A stretch of 5,763 bases of DNA, taken from positions 1 through 5,763 of the forward strand of contig JBLHGN010000236.1 of assembly GCA_047616325.1 (NCBI GenBank). Direction: 5' to 3'. Below the pieces are notes generated by a model. The model was not told the DNA's origin. It did no database searches and saw only the letters and a list, made by a program, of their open reading frames with translations. Positions 1 through 5,763 of this stretch are shown piece by piece. Origin of the DNA: JBLHGN01 sp047616325. GTDB taxonomy: Bacteria > Pseudomonadota > Gammaproteobacteria > Pseudomonadales > Cellvibrionaceae. The position numbers were made by a program, and so were the translations under genes. The first letter of the stretch is position 1; every line of letters begins with the position of its first letter.

Positions 1-509
1 AGTGCCGAGCCGGTGAAGGCCTGTTGTAAGCCCTGTAAGAAACTGATGCCGTGCCCGTCCAATGCCACTGTGTTGGGCGGCAGCCAAGTGGTCATTTCTA
101 GGGGGAAGGAAATGAGTACGACTACATAGCCGATCATGGCTGGATTAAAGGGATTAAAGCCTAGACCACCGTAGAGCTGTTTGGCCACCACAATGGCAAA
201 GAAGCAGGCCACCAGCACCAACCACCACGGTGCGAAGGGCGGCAGTGAAATACCCAATAAAATTCCGGTGAGCAGGGCGCTGTAGTCGCGCAAATAAAAC
301 TGGAGCTTACGCTGGCGCAGTTTTAATACCGCCGCTTCAAAGCCTACACAAAAAATACTGGCAAGAAGCACATTTACTAGGCTGCCGAAACCGAAAAACA
401 CGGTCAGTGCAATTAAGCCTGGTACGCAGGCGAGGATAACGGTAGACATTACCGTACCGGTATTACCGGGGCGATGAGCGTGAGGCGAAGTGATCTTTAT
501 AAAGGCCAT
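1..509 (-). CDS. rsxD: RsxD/RnfD membrane subunit, N-terminal half (partial)
   Basis: Membrane subunit of the Rsx/Rnf electron-transport complex. The family carries an FMN bound covalently to a threonine and contributes to ion translocation. I translated 169 residues from the ATG at 509-507 to the window edge, beginning MAFIKITSPHAHRPGNTG. About five hydrophobic segments are visible (roughly residues 20-43, 45-62, 77-90, 94-110 and 123-138). Family hallmarks seen are DYSALLTGILLGISLPP (75-91) and KQLYGGLGFNPFNPAMIGY (110-128), both close to E. coli RsxD. Full-length family members are about 350 residues, so roughly half is missing, including the region of the FMN-threonine (near residue 187 in E. 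coli), which cannot be checked here. The ATG lies only 2 nt after the rsxC stop. No good Shine-Dalgarno precedes it (a GAGG lies 13 nt upstream), so translational coupling to rsxC is likely. The reading frame is open to the edge, with no sign of damage. Confidence 0.96.
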   Translation of the reverse strand, partial: MAFIKITSPHAHRPGNTGTVMSTVILACVPGLIALTVFFGFGSLVNVLLASIFCVGFEAAVLKLRQRKLQFYLRDYSALLTGILLGISLPPFAPWWLVLVACFFAIVVAKQLYGGLGFNPFNPAMIGYVVVLISFPLEMTTWLPPNTVALDGHGISFLQGLQQAFTGSA

Positions 510-511
510 AG

Positions 512-2824
512 TTATGCGTTTGCCTCAGCTTCTTGCAGTTTATTTTCCAGTTTTTCCACCCCGAGTCGAAACGCGGCCACGTGCTCGCTATTTTCTTGTT
601 CGGCTTGTTGAAGTCGTTCTTTTGCCTTTGTCAGCCGTTTTTTAAGCGAGGCAATCTGCATCTCGGCTTTTTCCTTTTCGCTCATAGACGCTTGCGCCGC
701 AGCCTTGGCCTTGGCTTTTTCGATGGCCAATTCGGCGGCACCGAGGGCAGCCGTGGGCGCAGCTTCTGGTTTAGCTTCGTCTACTTGTTTATCTTCCGTA
801 TCTAGTTGCGCTAATTCCTGCTGTGCTAACTCCTTTTGCACATGATCCAATTTTGCTTTTAGTTTTTCTATTCCCTGCTGCAAGGCAGACACGGTCGGCG
901 ACTGCTCTTGTTGCGCTTGCTGCAATTTTTCTTCGGCGGTAGCGATGCGCTTATGTAAGGTATCTATGCTATGTGTCAGTTTCATCGCAGGAGACTGCAC
1001 CAGCTTTTCTTTGATGCGGTTTTCCTGCGCCGAGGCGGCTGATGTATTCGTTTGTGTTGTGTGCGCGGCTGCCGAGGTGTGGGCATCTAGTTTTGCCTGG
1101 GCGTCGCTCACATTTAACTCGGCTTGTTTGATGCGTGCCTGCAGAGATTCTACGCGACTCAAGTCGCCTTCCTGGCGACACACTTCAAGCTGTTTATTAG
1201 CGCGTTCTAAACGACTTTCCGCACTGCTGAGGGCTCGCTCCAACTTTGGTAATTGTTGCGGGTCGTGAGCGGCGGTTGCTTCGTTTTTGGCTGTGCTGTT
1301 TTGCTTCTCTGGTTTTGTCGTTGGCGTTTGGGCTAATTTTAATTTTACCTTTTCGGCGGCGGCCTTGCGGGCAATGCGTTTGGCTTCTTTTTCAGCTTCG
1401 GCTTTTTCCATGCGCACTTGGCGAAATTCAAAACGTTGACGAGCACGGTCGGAATCCTGCTTTGCTTTTTCTTGCTGTCGAATACTGCCCTTAGAGGCGC
1501 GATAATATTGCACTAGGGGAATATTGCTGGGGCATACATAAGAACACGCGCCGCACTCAATGCAGTCGAATAGATTGTGGGCCTGTAATTGTTCCGTATC
1601 CTCGGCTTGAGCGTACCAAAACAATTGCTGTGGCAGCAGGCTGGCGGGGCAGGCTTCGGCGCACATGCCGCAGCGAATACAGGCCTGAGCGGGCGGCGGC
1701 TCGGGCAATTCCGCGCGACTGGGCACCAATATACAATTGGTGGTTTTCACCACCGGTACTTCGGTGTGTTCTAGGGTGTAGCCCATCATTGGGCCGCCAA
1801 TAATAAGCCGCTCGCTCTTTTCTGCTTGAAAACCGTGCTGCTCGAGAATGTGCTGAATGGGCGTGCCCAATAACACTTCGATATTGCCCTGGCTCTCAAG
1901 CGCCTCGCCAACCACCGTGGTAATACGCTTGATAAGTGGCTCGCCGTAGCGCACCGCTCGATAGGCCGCTTGGGCCGTTCCCACGTTCTGCACCACTATG
2001 CCTATGTGGGAGGGAAGGCCTCCGCTGGGCACCTGTTTGCCGGTGAGAATTTGAATCAGTTGTTTCTCGCCGCCGGAGGGGTACTTGGTTGGAAAGCTGA
2101 CTACTTCTATGGTGTTGGCGGCGCTGTTGATTTCCGCAGGCACTAGTTTGCATTCGCGCAGCGCCCTTTGCATGGCTTCGATGGCTTCGGGTTTATTGTC
2201 TTCAATACCGATAATGGTGCGTTCGGGGCCACCCAGTATGTGGCTAAACAATAGCGCTCCGGCAACAATTTCGTCCGCGTATTCGCGCATCAATACGTCG
2301 TCGGCGGTAATGTAGGGTTCACACTCGGTGCCGTTCAAAATGAGGGTATGAATTTTACGGTCGGAGCGGGGGTTGAGTTTTACCGCCGCTGGAAAGCCCG
2401 CGCCACCCATTCCGGCAATGCCGGCGTCGCGTATTTTATCGACCAGCTGAAAGTGGTCTAGGCTACTGAAGTCGAGGCATTCACTGCGTTCTGTCCATTC
2501 GTCTTTGCCATCCACTTCAATAACAATGCAAGGCGCGCGCAGGCCCGAAGGGTGGGGTATAAAGTGTTCGTCAATATCTCTGACGATGCCGGAAGTGGAC
2601 GCGTGCACGGGAGCGCTGACCATGCCCTGTGCATCGGCAATGCACTGCCCTTTTAACACGCGATCGCCAATGTTTACCGAAGCGATTGCCTGCGCGCCTA
2701 TGTGCTGGCTGAGCGGCACTATTATATGGCTTGGCAGCGGAATGCTAGCAATGGGCGCAGTGTTAGACTGGGTTTTGTGCTCGGGTGGATGAATGCCACC
2801 AGGAATATTCCACACCTTGCTCAC
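512..2824 (-). CDS. rsxC: RsxC/RnfC, NADH/FMN-binding iron-sulfur subunit with long coiled-coil tail
   Basis: Peripheral electron-input subunit of the Rsx/Rnf complex; the family takes electrons from NADH through FMN and Fe-S clusters. The protein is 770 residues from a GTG start at 2824-2822. That start overlaps the rsxB stop as GTGA, has AGGAG 8 nt upstream and gives the expected N-terminus SKVWNIPGGIHPPEHK. Visible parts: N-terminal RnfC domain (about 1-110); glycine-rich GMGGAGFP (138-145) and NGTECEPYITADD (164-176) of the nucleotide/FMN fold; KYPSGGEKQLI (247-257); a central SLBB-like part; two ferredoxin-type clusters with cysteines 382/385/388/392 and 421/424/427/431. From about 445 the sequence becomes a charged, Ala/Lys/Glu/Gln-rich tail of some 325 residues with three degenerate helical-hairpin repeats (about 525-580, 620-666, 724-770). 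E. coli RsxC is about 740 residues and also has an extended tail, so the length is normal. The frame can be read further upstream to 2983, but that part lies inside rsxB and looks like shadow translation. Confidence 0.97.
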   Translation of the reverse strand: MSKVWNIPGGIHPPEHKTQSNTAPIASIPLPSHIIVPLSQHIGAQAIASVNIGDRVLKGQCIADAQGMVSAPVHASTSGIVRDIDEHFIPHPSGLRAPCIVIEVDGKDEWTERSECLDFSSLDHFQLVDKIRDAGIAGMGGAGFPAAVKLNPRSDRKIHTLILNGTECEPYITADDVLMREYADEIVAGALLFSHILGGPERTIIGIEDNKPEAIEAMQRALRECKLVPAEINSAANTIEVVSFPTKYPSGGEKQLIQILTGKQVPSGGLPSHIGIVVQNVGTAQAAYRAVRYGEPLIKRITTVVGEALESQGNIEVLLGTPIQHILEQHGFQAEKSERLIIGGPMMGYTLEHTEVPVVKTTNCILVPSRAELPEPPPAQACIRCGMCAEACPASLLPQQLFWYAQAEDTEQLQAHNLFDCIECGACSYVCPSNIPLVQYYRASKGSIRQQEKAKQDSDRARQRFEFRQVRMEKAEAEKEAKRIARKAAAEKVKLKLAQTPTTKPEKQNSTAKNEATAAHDPQQLPKLERALSSAESRLERANKQLEVCRQEGDLSRVESLQARIKQAELNVSDAQAKLDAHTSAAAHTTQTNTSAASAQENRIKEKLVQSPAMKLTHSIDTLHKRIATAEEKLQQAQQEQSPTVSALQQGIEKLKAKLDHVQKELAQQELAQLDTEDKQVDEAKPEAAPTAALGAAELAIEKAKAKAAAQASMSEKEKAEMQIASLKKRLTKAKERLQQAEQENSEHVAAFRLGVEKLENKLQEAEANA

Positions 2825-3435
2825 GCTGCACTCTCCTCGTGTTGAGGTAGGGGGCGGTCTGTAGCAATAATTGTACTTGGCGGTGGCAGTTGCCATTTCC
2901 ATTGGGCGAGTCCACTGGACTCTGGAAGCATATCGATGCAGTCGACTGGGCAGGGCTCTACGCACAAATCGCAGCCCGTGCATTCTGAGGCGATAACCGT
3001 GTGCATGTGTTTGGCCGCACCAAGAATGGCGTCAACCGGGCAGGCCTGAATACATTTTGTACAGCCGATACACTCGTCTTCGCGAATAAAGGCGACCTTT
3101 TTCACCTCCGATTCTTCGCCGTGCTCTTCGTCTAGCGAGGGTGCTTCTATATCGAGAAGGTTGGCTAAAGCATTGATGGTGGTATGACCGCCGGGGGGGC
3201 ATTTATTGATGGCTTCGCCGTCGGCTATGCCTTGTGCATAGGGGCGACAGCCGGGATGTCCGCACTGGCCACACTGGGTTTGCGGCAGTAGGGCGTCGAT
3301 CTGCTCGACCAGTGGATCGCCCTCCACTTTAAAGGTGATGGCGGCATAGCCGAGCACGGCACCAAATGCCGCGGCCAGAGTGCCAAACGCGATAAGGGCG
3401 CTAATAATGGGGGACTGGAGAATAAAATCTATCAT
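2821..3435 (-). CDS. rsxB: RsxB/RnfB, membrane-anchored ferredoxin subunit
   Basis: Electron-transfer subunit of the Rsx/Rnf complex, thought to pass electrons between the complex and ferredoxin-like partners on the cytoplasmic face. It has 204 residues from the ATG at 3435-3433. Residues about 9-31 form one N-terminal transmembrane helix. A 4Fe-4S domain follows with cysteines 55, 58, 63 and 79 (CGQCGHPGC, then C15 residues later). Two ferredoxin motifs follow: CIGCTKCIQAC (Cys 122/125/128/132) and CTGCDLCVEPC (Cys 152/155/158/162). All ligands expected for three [4Fe-4S] clusters are present. An acidic linker (about 100-112, DEEHGEESE) separates the first cluster domain from the ferredoxin part. 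E. coli RsxB is about 192 residues, so this copy is slightly longer. It starts 8 nt after the rsxA stop; the nearest SD-like AGGG is 14 nt from the ATG, which is far, so coupling to rsxA is likely. It ends in a 4-nt overlap with rsxC. Confidence 0.97.
   Translation of the reverse strand: MIDFILQSPIISALIAFGTLAAAFGAVLGYAAITFKVEGDPLVEQIDALLPQTQCGQCGHPGCRPYAQGIADGEAINKCPPGGHTTINALANLLDIEAPSLDEEHGEESEVKKVAFIREDECIGCTKCIQACPVDAILGAAKHMHTVIASECTGCDLCVEPCPVDCIDMLPESSGLAQWKWQLPPPSTIIATDRPLPQHEESAA
2833..2837 (-). promoter_or_regulatory. Shine-Dalgarno of rsxC inside the rsxB 3' end
   Basis: On the minus strand AGGAG (within GAGGAGAG) lies 8 nt before the GTG at 2824. It is embedded in the last codons of rsxB (Glu-Glu-Ser-Ala-Ala-stop). 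It is the clearest ribosome-binding site in the window and decides the rsxC start in favour of the GTG over upstream alternatives. Confidence 0.8.
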
Positions 3436-3443
3436 CGGTGTGA

Positions 3444-4037
3444 TTAATTCCCTGCGCCGAAGCTTGCTAGGCCGGCGAAGCCCATAAAAGCCAGTGACAT
3501 TAAACCAGCGGTAATCATTCCCACCGCTGCGCCTTTAAATGGTGTGGGCACATCGGCTACAGCTAGGCGCTCGCGCATGGCGGAAAAGAGAATAAGCACC
3601 AGAGAAAAACCCAGCGCGCCACCAAAGCCGTACAAAGTCGACTCAAAAAAAGTGCGGGCCTTATTGGTGTTTTGCAGAGCGATACCGAGTACCGCGCAAT
3701 TGGTGGTGATTAAGGGCAAAAACACACCCAGCACGCGATACAACAGCGGGCTGGTTTTTTCGATAAACATTTTTGCAAATTGTACTACCGCGGCGATTAC
3801 CAAAATAAACGAAATGGTTTTTAGGTAGGTGATGTCCAGCGGCACCAGCACCCAGGTATACACCATGTAACTGCACACCGAGGCGAGCGTGAGTACGAAG
3901 GTGGTGGCCGTGCTCATACCTATGGCCGTTTCCAGTTTATTGGAAACCCCCATAAATGGGCACAAGCCCAAAAACTGCACCAGGACAAAATTATTGACCA
4001 GTACAGTACTCAATAGAATTAACGCGAATTCAGTCAT
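3444..4037 (-). CDS. rsxA: RsxA/RnfA integral membrane subunit
   Basis: First gene of the rsx operon. It encodes an integral membrane subunit that pairs with RsxE. In this family the two proteins together hold a membrane-embedded iron-sulfur cluster and form part of the ion/electron path. The protein has 197 residues with six predicted membrane segments (roughly 4-24, 40-62, 72-90, 102-121, 133-153 and 170-192). Near-identity to remembered E. coli RsxA is seen in VLVNNFVLVQFLGLCPFMGVS, in FLPLITTNCAVLG, in RERLAVADVPTPF and in the C-terminal ITAGLMSLAFMGF. The two cysteines expected as cluster ligands are present, Cys26 (GLCPFMG) and Cys114 (TTNCAVLG). The ATG at 4037-4035 gives the canonical N-terminus MTEFALILLSTVLVNN. 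No strong Shine-Dalgarno is visible before it. Length is normal (E. coli 193). It is followed after 8 nt by rsxB. Confidence 0.97.
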   Translation of the reverse strand: MTEFALILLSTVLVNNFVLVQFLGLCPFMGVSNKLETAIGMSTATTFVLTLASVCSYMVYTWVLVPLDITYLKTISFILVIAAVVQFAKMFIEKTSPLLYRVLGVFLPLITTNCAVLGIALQNTNKARTFFESTLYGFGGALGFSLVLILFSAMRERLAVADVPTPFKGAAVGMITAGLMSLAFMGFAGLASFGAGN

Positions 4038-4106
4038 GTTCGATTTTACTAAGTCTAGTGGGTGAGTGGCCTAAGACCAATTTGCCTAAGTTGTTTTTAA
4101 ATTGAA

Positions 4107-4172
4107 GTAACGGGTAAAGAACGGATAACAGGTAAGGAACGGATAACAGGTAACGGGTAAAGAACGGATAAC
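4107..4172. repeat. Diverged GGATAAC block with 23-bp direct repeats
   Basis: Positions 4107-4129 and 4150-4172 are identical over 23 bp (offset 43), each reading GTAACGGGTAAAG followed by AACGGATAAC. A 17-bp word GAACGGATAACRGGTAA occurs three times, at 4119-4135, 4137-4153 and 4162-4178; the last copy runs 6 bp beyond this interval. These are higher-order units of the same heptamer family, built from GGATAAC, RGGTAAN and a GAAC spacer. They differ from the homogeneous CTGTAAT block next door. Confidence 0.93.
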
Positions 4173-4190
4173 GGGTAACCAATAACCAAT

Positions 4191-4270
4191 AATCTGTAAT
4201 CTGTAATCTGTAATCTGTAATCTGTAATCTGTAATCTGTAATCTGTAATCTGTAATCTGTAATCTGTAAT
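4191..4270. repeat. Perfect period-7 block, 11 x CTGTAAT
   Basis: Positions 4194-4270 are eleven uninterrupted identical CTGTAAT units (equivalently AATCTGT x 11 from 4191 to 4267). The preceding AAT extends the exact period-7 run to 80 bp. The next unit, 4271-4277, is degenerate (CTTTAAA). Perfect identity over this many units points to recent expansion by strand slippage, and copy number is likely to vary between isolates or be miscounted in assemblies. Confidence 0.97.
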
Positions 4271-4293
4271 CTTTAAACCTGTAACCTAACCAC

Positions 4294-5763
4294 CTACATT
4301 ACCCGCATGCCTGGCAGCGCGCCGGCGTCGGGTTGCAGTATGAAAATATCTTTTTTGCCTGGTCCTGCCGCCAGCACCATGCCTTCGGACAAGCCAAACT
4401 TCATTTTTCGGGCCTTTAAGTTTGCAACCATTACCGTATGTTTACCAATCAAATCTTCGGGCTTGTACGCACTTTTAATACCAGCGAAGACATTGCGTGT
4501 TTCATCGCCTAGATCAAGTGTGAGGCGCAGTAGCTTGTTGGCGCCCTCAAGGTGTTCGGCATTGACGATAAGCGCGACCCGTAAATCTACTTTGGCAAAA
4601 TCGTCGAAATCAATTTCTTCTGCAAGTGGGTCTTTAGCCAGCCAGGATTCGCTCGCTTCACTTACTTTTATATTTTCTTCCTGTTTGCTGGCTTCGATCA
4701 TGGCTTCTACTTTTTTGGCGTCTATGCGCGTCATGAGTGGTGTGAATTCTTCAATACGGTGTTCGCCTAAAAATTCAAAACGTGTCGGCCAGCTTAGGTC
4801 TGAATTTAAAAAAGCCTCGGAAGCTTGCGCAGTTTTGGGCAGCACCGGAGCCAGGTAGGTCATAAGCAGACGAAAGCAATTAACGCCGAGGCTGCACACA
4901 TCCACAACACGCTGTTCATTGCCCGCTTGCTTTGCCAGCTTCCAGGGAGCTTGTTCGGCGATGTATTCGTTGGCGGCGTCAGCCAGGGCCATTATTTCGC
5001 GCATGGCTTTGCTGTATTCCCGCGCTTCATATAGTTCGGCAATCGCGGTGTTGGCGTCGATAAATTTTTGCCACAGCTCGGGGTTCGCAATGGTGTTGGA
5101 CAAGACCCCGCCCGACTTGGCGATAAACTTGGCGGTGCGACTGGCAATATTCACCACTTTGCCCACCAGGTCGGAATTAACTCGGGTGACGAAGTCTTCG
5201 GTGTTTAAATCCAGGTCGTCCACGCCACCGGAAAGCTTACAGGCATAGTAGTAGCGCAAGTATTCTGGCTCCAGGTGTTCCAGATACGTGCGCGCGTTGA
5301 TAAACGTGCCGCGAGACTTGGACATTTTCTTGCCATCCACGGTTAAAAACCCGTGCACACACACTTTTGTGGGGGTGCGGTAGCCCGCCTCGCTGAGCAT
5401 GGCAGGCCAGAACAAGGCGTGAAAATTGACGATGTCTTTACCGATAAAATGGTAGAGCTCGCAGCTAGAGTCGCGCTTCCAGTACTCATCGAAATCGAGA
5501 TCTTGGCGTTTTTCGCACAGGTTTTTAAAACTGGCCATGTAGCCCACAGGGGCATCTAGCCATACGTAAAAATACTTGCCGGGCTGGTTGGGGATTTCAA
5601 AACCAAAATAGGGCGCATCGCGCGATATGTCCCACTCCTGTAGGCCGCTATCCAGCCATTCGGCCAGTTTGTTGGCCACTTCATTTTGCAAGTGACCGGC
5701 GCGCGTCCACTGTTGTAAAAAATCGGTGAATTCCGGCAGTTTGAAAAAGAAGTGGGTGGAGAC
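4294..5763 (-). CDS. metG: Methionyl-tRNA synthetase, C-terminal part (partial)
   Basis: Charges tRNA-Met with methionine in the cytoplasm. The reading frame is open from the window edge at 5763 to the TAG at 4296-4294, giving 489 residues that start VSTHFFFKLPEF. Compared with E. coli MetG (677 residues), about the first 190 are missing, including the HIGH motif and the zinc-binding insertion. Visible in fragment numbering: WDISRDAPYFGFEIP, WLDAP (68-72), HFIGKDI, the ATP-site KMSKS (146-150, bases 5328-5314), the helical anticodon-binding domain with Asn205 and Pro273-Trp274 matching the known anticodon-recognition residues of E. coli, and from about 384 a C-terminal Trbp111/EMAP-type tRNA-binding OB domain (FDDFAKVDLRVALI to SEGMVLAAGPG). 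It is therefore the long, dimeric type of MetG. The C-terminus GMRVM ends in Met where E. coli has Lys. A TTG at 5691 is not the start, because homology continues upstream to the edge. Confidence 0.98.
   Translation of the reverse strand, partial: VSTHFFFKLPEFTDFLQQWTRAGHLQNEVANKLAEWLDSGLQEWDISRDAPYFGFEIPNQPGKYFYVWLDAPVGYMASFKNLCEKRQDLDFDEYWKRDSSCELYHFIGKDIVNFHALFWPAMLSEAGYRTPTKVCVHGFLTVDGKKMSKSRGTFINARTYLEHLEPEYLRYYYACKLSGGVDDLDLNTEDFVTRVNSDLVGKVVNIASRTAKFIAKSGGVLSNTIANPELWQKFIDANTAIAELYEAREYSKAMREIMALADAANEYIAEQAPWKLAKQAGNEQRVVDVCSLGVNCFRLLMTYLAPVLPKTAQASEAFLNSDLSWPTRFEFLGEHRIEEFTPLMTRIDAKKVEAMIEASKQEENIKVSEASESWLAKDPLAEEIDFDDFAKVDLRVALIVNAEHLEGANKLLRLTLDLGDETRNVFAGIKSAYKPEDLIGKHTVMVANLKARKMKFGLSEGMVLAAGPGKKDIFILQPDAGALPGMRVM

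Larger units (their letters stand above)
4105..4277. repeat. Heptanucleotide tandem array (NNNTAAN units)
   Basis: Read on the plus strand, the interval parses almost completely into 7-mers with TAA at positions 4-6: AAGTAAC, GGGTAAA, then GAAC, GGATAAC, AGGTAAG, GAAC, GGATAAC, AGGTAAC, GGGTAAA, GAAC, GGATAAC, GGGTAAC, CAATAAC, CAATAAT, then CTGTAAT eleven times, then CTTTAAA. Three 4-bp GAAC insertions (4119-4122, 4137-4140, 4162-4165) break the register in the rsxA-proximal half. The array sits between two genes read leftwards, so a message crossing it carries NTTANNN units (ATTACAG, GTTATCC, GTTACCC). There are no spacers as in CRISPR and no coding frame of note. The function is unknown; it is probably a length-variable satellite. 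Confidence 0.95.
4038..4293. other. metG-rsxA intergenic region
   Basis: This 256-bp gap is the only sizeable noncoding stretch. Positions 4105-4277 are a heptanucleotide repeat array, and 4278-4293 between the array and the metG stop holds weak array-like remnants (CCTGTAAC, CTAACC). I see no GC-rich hairpin plus T-run that would terminate metG transcription. The remaining 67 bp before rsxA (4038-4104) must hold any rsx promoter outside the array. The best sigma70-like pair there is TTGGTC (4080-4075) and TAGACT (4057-4052) with a 17-bp spacer. It would leave a leader of only about 8 nt, so I do not call it. Confidence 0.85.

Noticed and set aside
533..805. Plus-strand open frames opposite the rsxC tail (also 945-1268 and 1246-1494)
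   Set aside because: The Lys/Glu/Ala/Gln-rich rsxC tail leaves long stop-free antisense frames rich in Phe/Leu/Cys; no ribosome-binding site or family resemblance supports them.
2825..2983. N-terminal extension of the rsxC reading frame upstream of the GTG
   Set aside because: It lies wholly inside rsxB in another frame, its Arg-rich translation does not resemble RnfC, and a GTG with a proper Shine-Dalgarno gives the family N-terminus.
4052..4080. Sigma70-like promoter TTGGTC-17 bp-TAGACT before rsxA
   Set aside because: Only three of six and four of six positions match consensus, and the implied leader is about 8 nt with no room for a ribosome-binding site.
4105..4277. CRISPR array or telomere-like repeat
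   Set aside because: Units are 7 bp and contiguous with no unique spacers and no cas genes nearby. Resemblance of GGGTAAC to telomeric repeats is superficial, since the array lies inside a chromosomal gene cluster.
4038..4293. Small peptide gene translated through the stop-free minus strand of the array
   Set aside because: The metG frame past its stop meets TAA within a few codons, and I see no ATG with a ribosome-binding site leading into the repeats.
4307..4858. Plus-strand open frame of 183 codons opposite metG
   Set aside because: It is antisense to the strongly conserved MetG C-terminus, has Ser/Ala/Leu-rich low-information sequence and resembles no family I recognise.
5689..5691. TTG as a possible start of metG
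   Set aside because: The frame continues to 5763 with MetG-like sequence (HFFFKLPEFTDFLQQWTRAG), so the gene simply runs off the window.

Overview
The window is a compact stretch of a Gammaproteobacterium-like chromosome in which every gene lies on the minus strand. In transcription order it holds the 3' part of metG (methionyl-tRNA synthetase), a short intergenic region filled by an unusual heptanucleotide repeat array, and then rsxA, rsxB, rsxC and the first half of rsxD. These four are the first genes of an Rsx/Rnf electron-transport operon. The proteins resemble, from memory, the Escherichia coli Rsx proteins and MetG over their whole visible length. Gene order and protein character suggest a marine or cellulolytic-type gammaproteobacterium (Cellvibrionales-like), but that placement is inference.

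Layout from right to left: metG fragment (5763 to 4294, N-terminal third outside the window); metG-rsxA gap (4293 to 4038), of which 4105-4277 is a period-7 array; rsxA (4037-3444); 8-nt gap; rsxB (3435-2821); 4-nt GTGA overlap; rsxC (2824-512, GTG start, intact); 2-nt gap; rsxD (509 to beyond position 1). The tight spacing indicates one polycistronic message. rsxG and rsxE would be expected to the left of the window.

How the genes work together: RsxC carries the predicted NADH/FMN module and two [4Fe-4S] clusters. RsxB is a membrane-anchored multi-cluster ferredoxin, and RsxA and RsxD are membrane subunits. With the unseen RsxG and RsxE they would form an ion-translocating NADH:ferredoxin-type oxidoreductase, which in E. 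coli also keeps SoxR reduced. MetG is a housekeeping enzyme with no evident functional link.

The coding content is ordinary. Two things deserve a second look. The first is the heptamer array (11 perfect CTGTAAT units fused to a diverged GGATAAC/GGGTAAC block punctuated by GAAC), which occupies most of the leader between metG and rsxA. The second is the long coiled-coil tail of RsxC, built from about three degenerate helical-hairpin repeats. No CRISPR, mobile element, RNA gene or unknown multigene system is visible.
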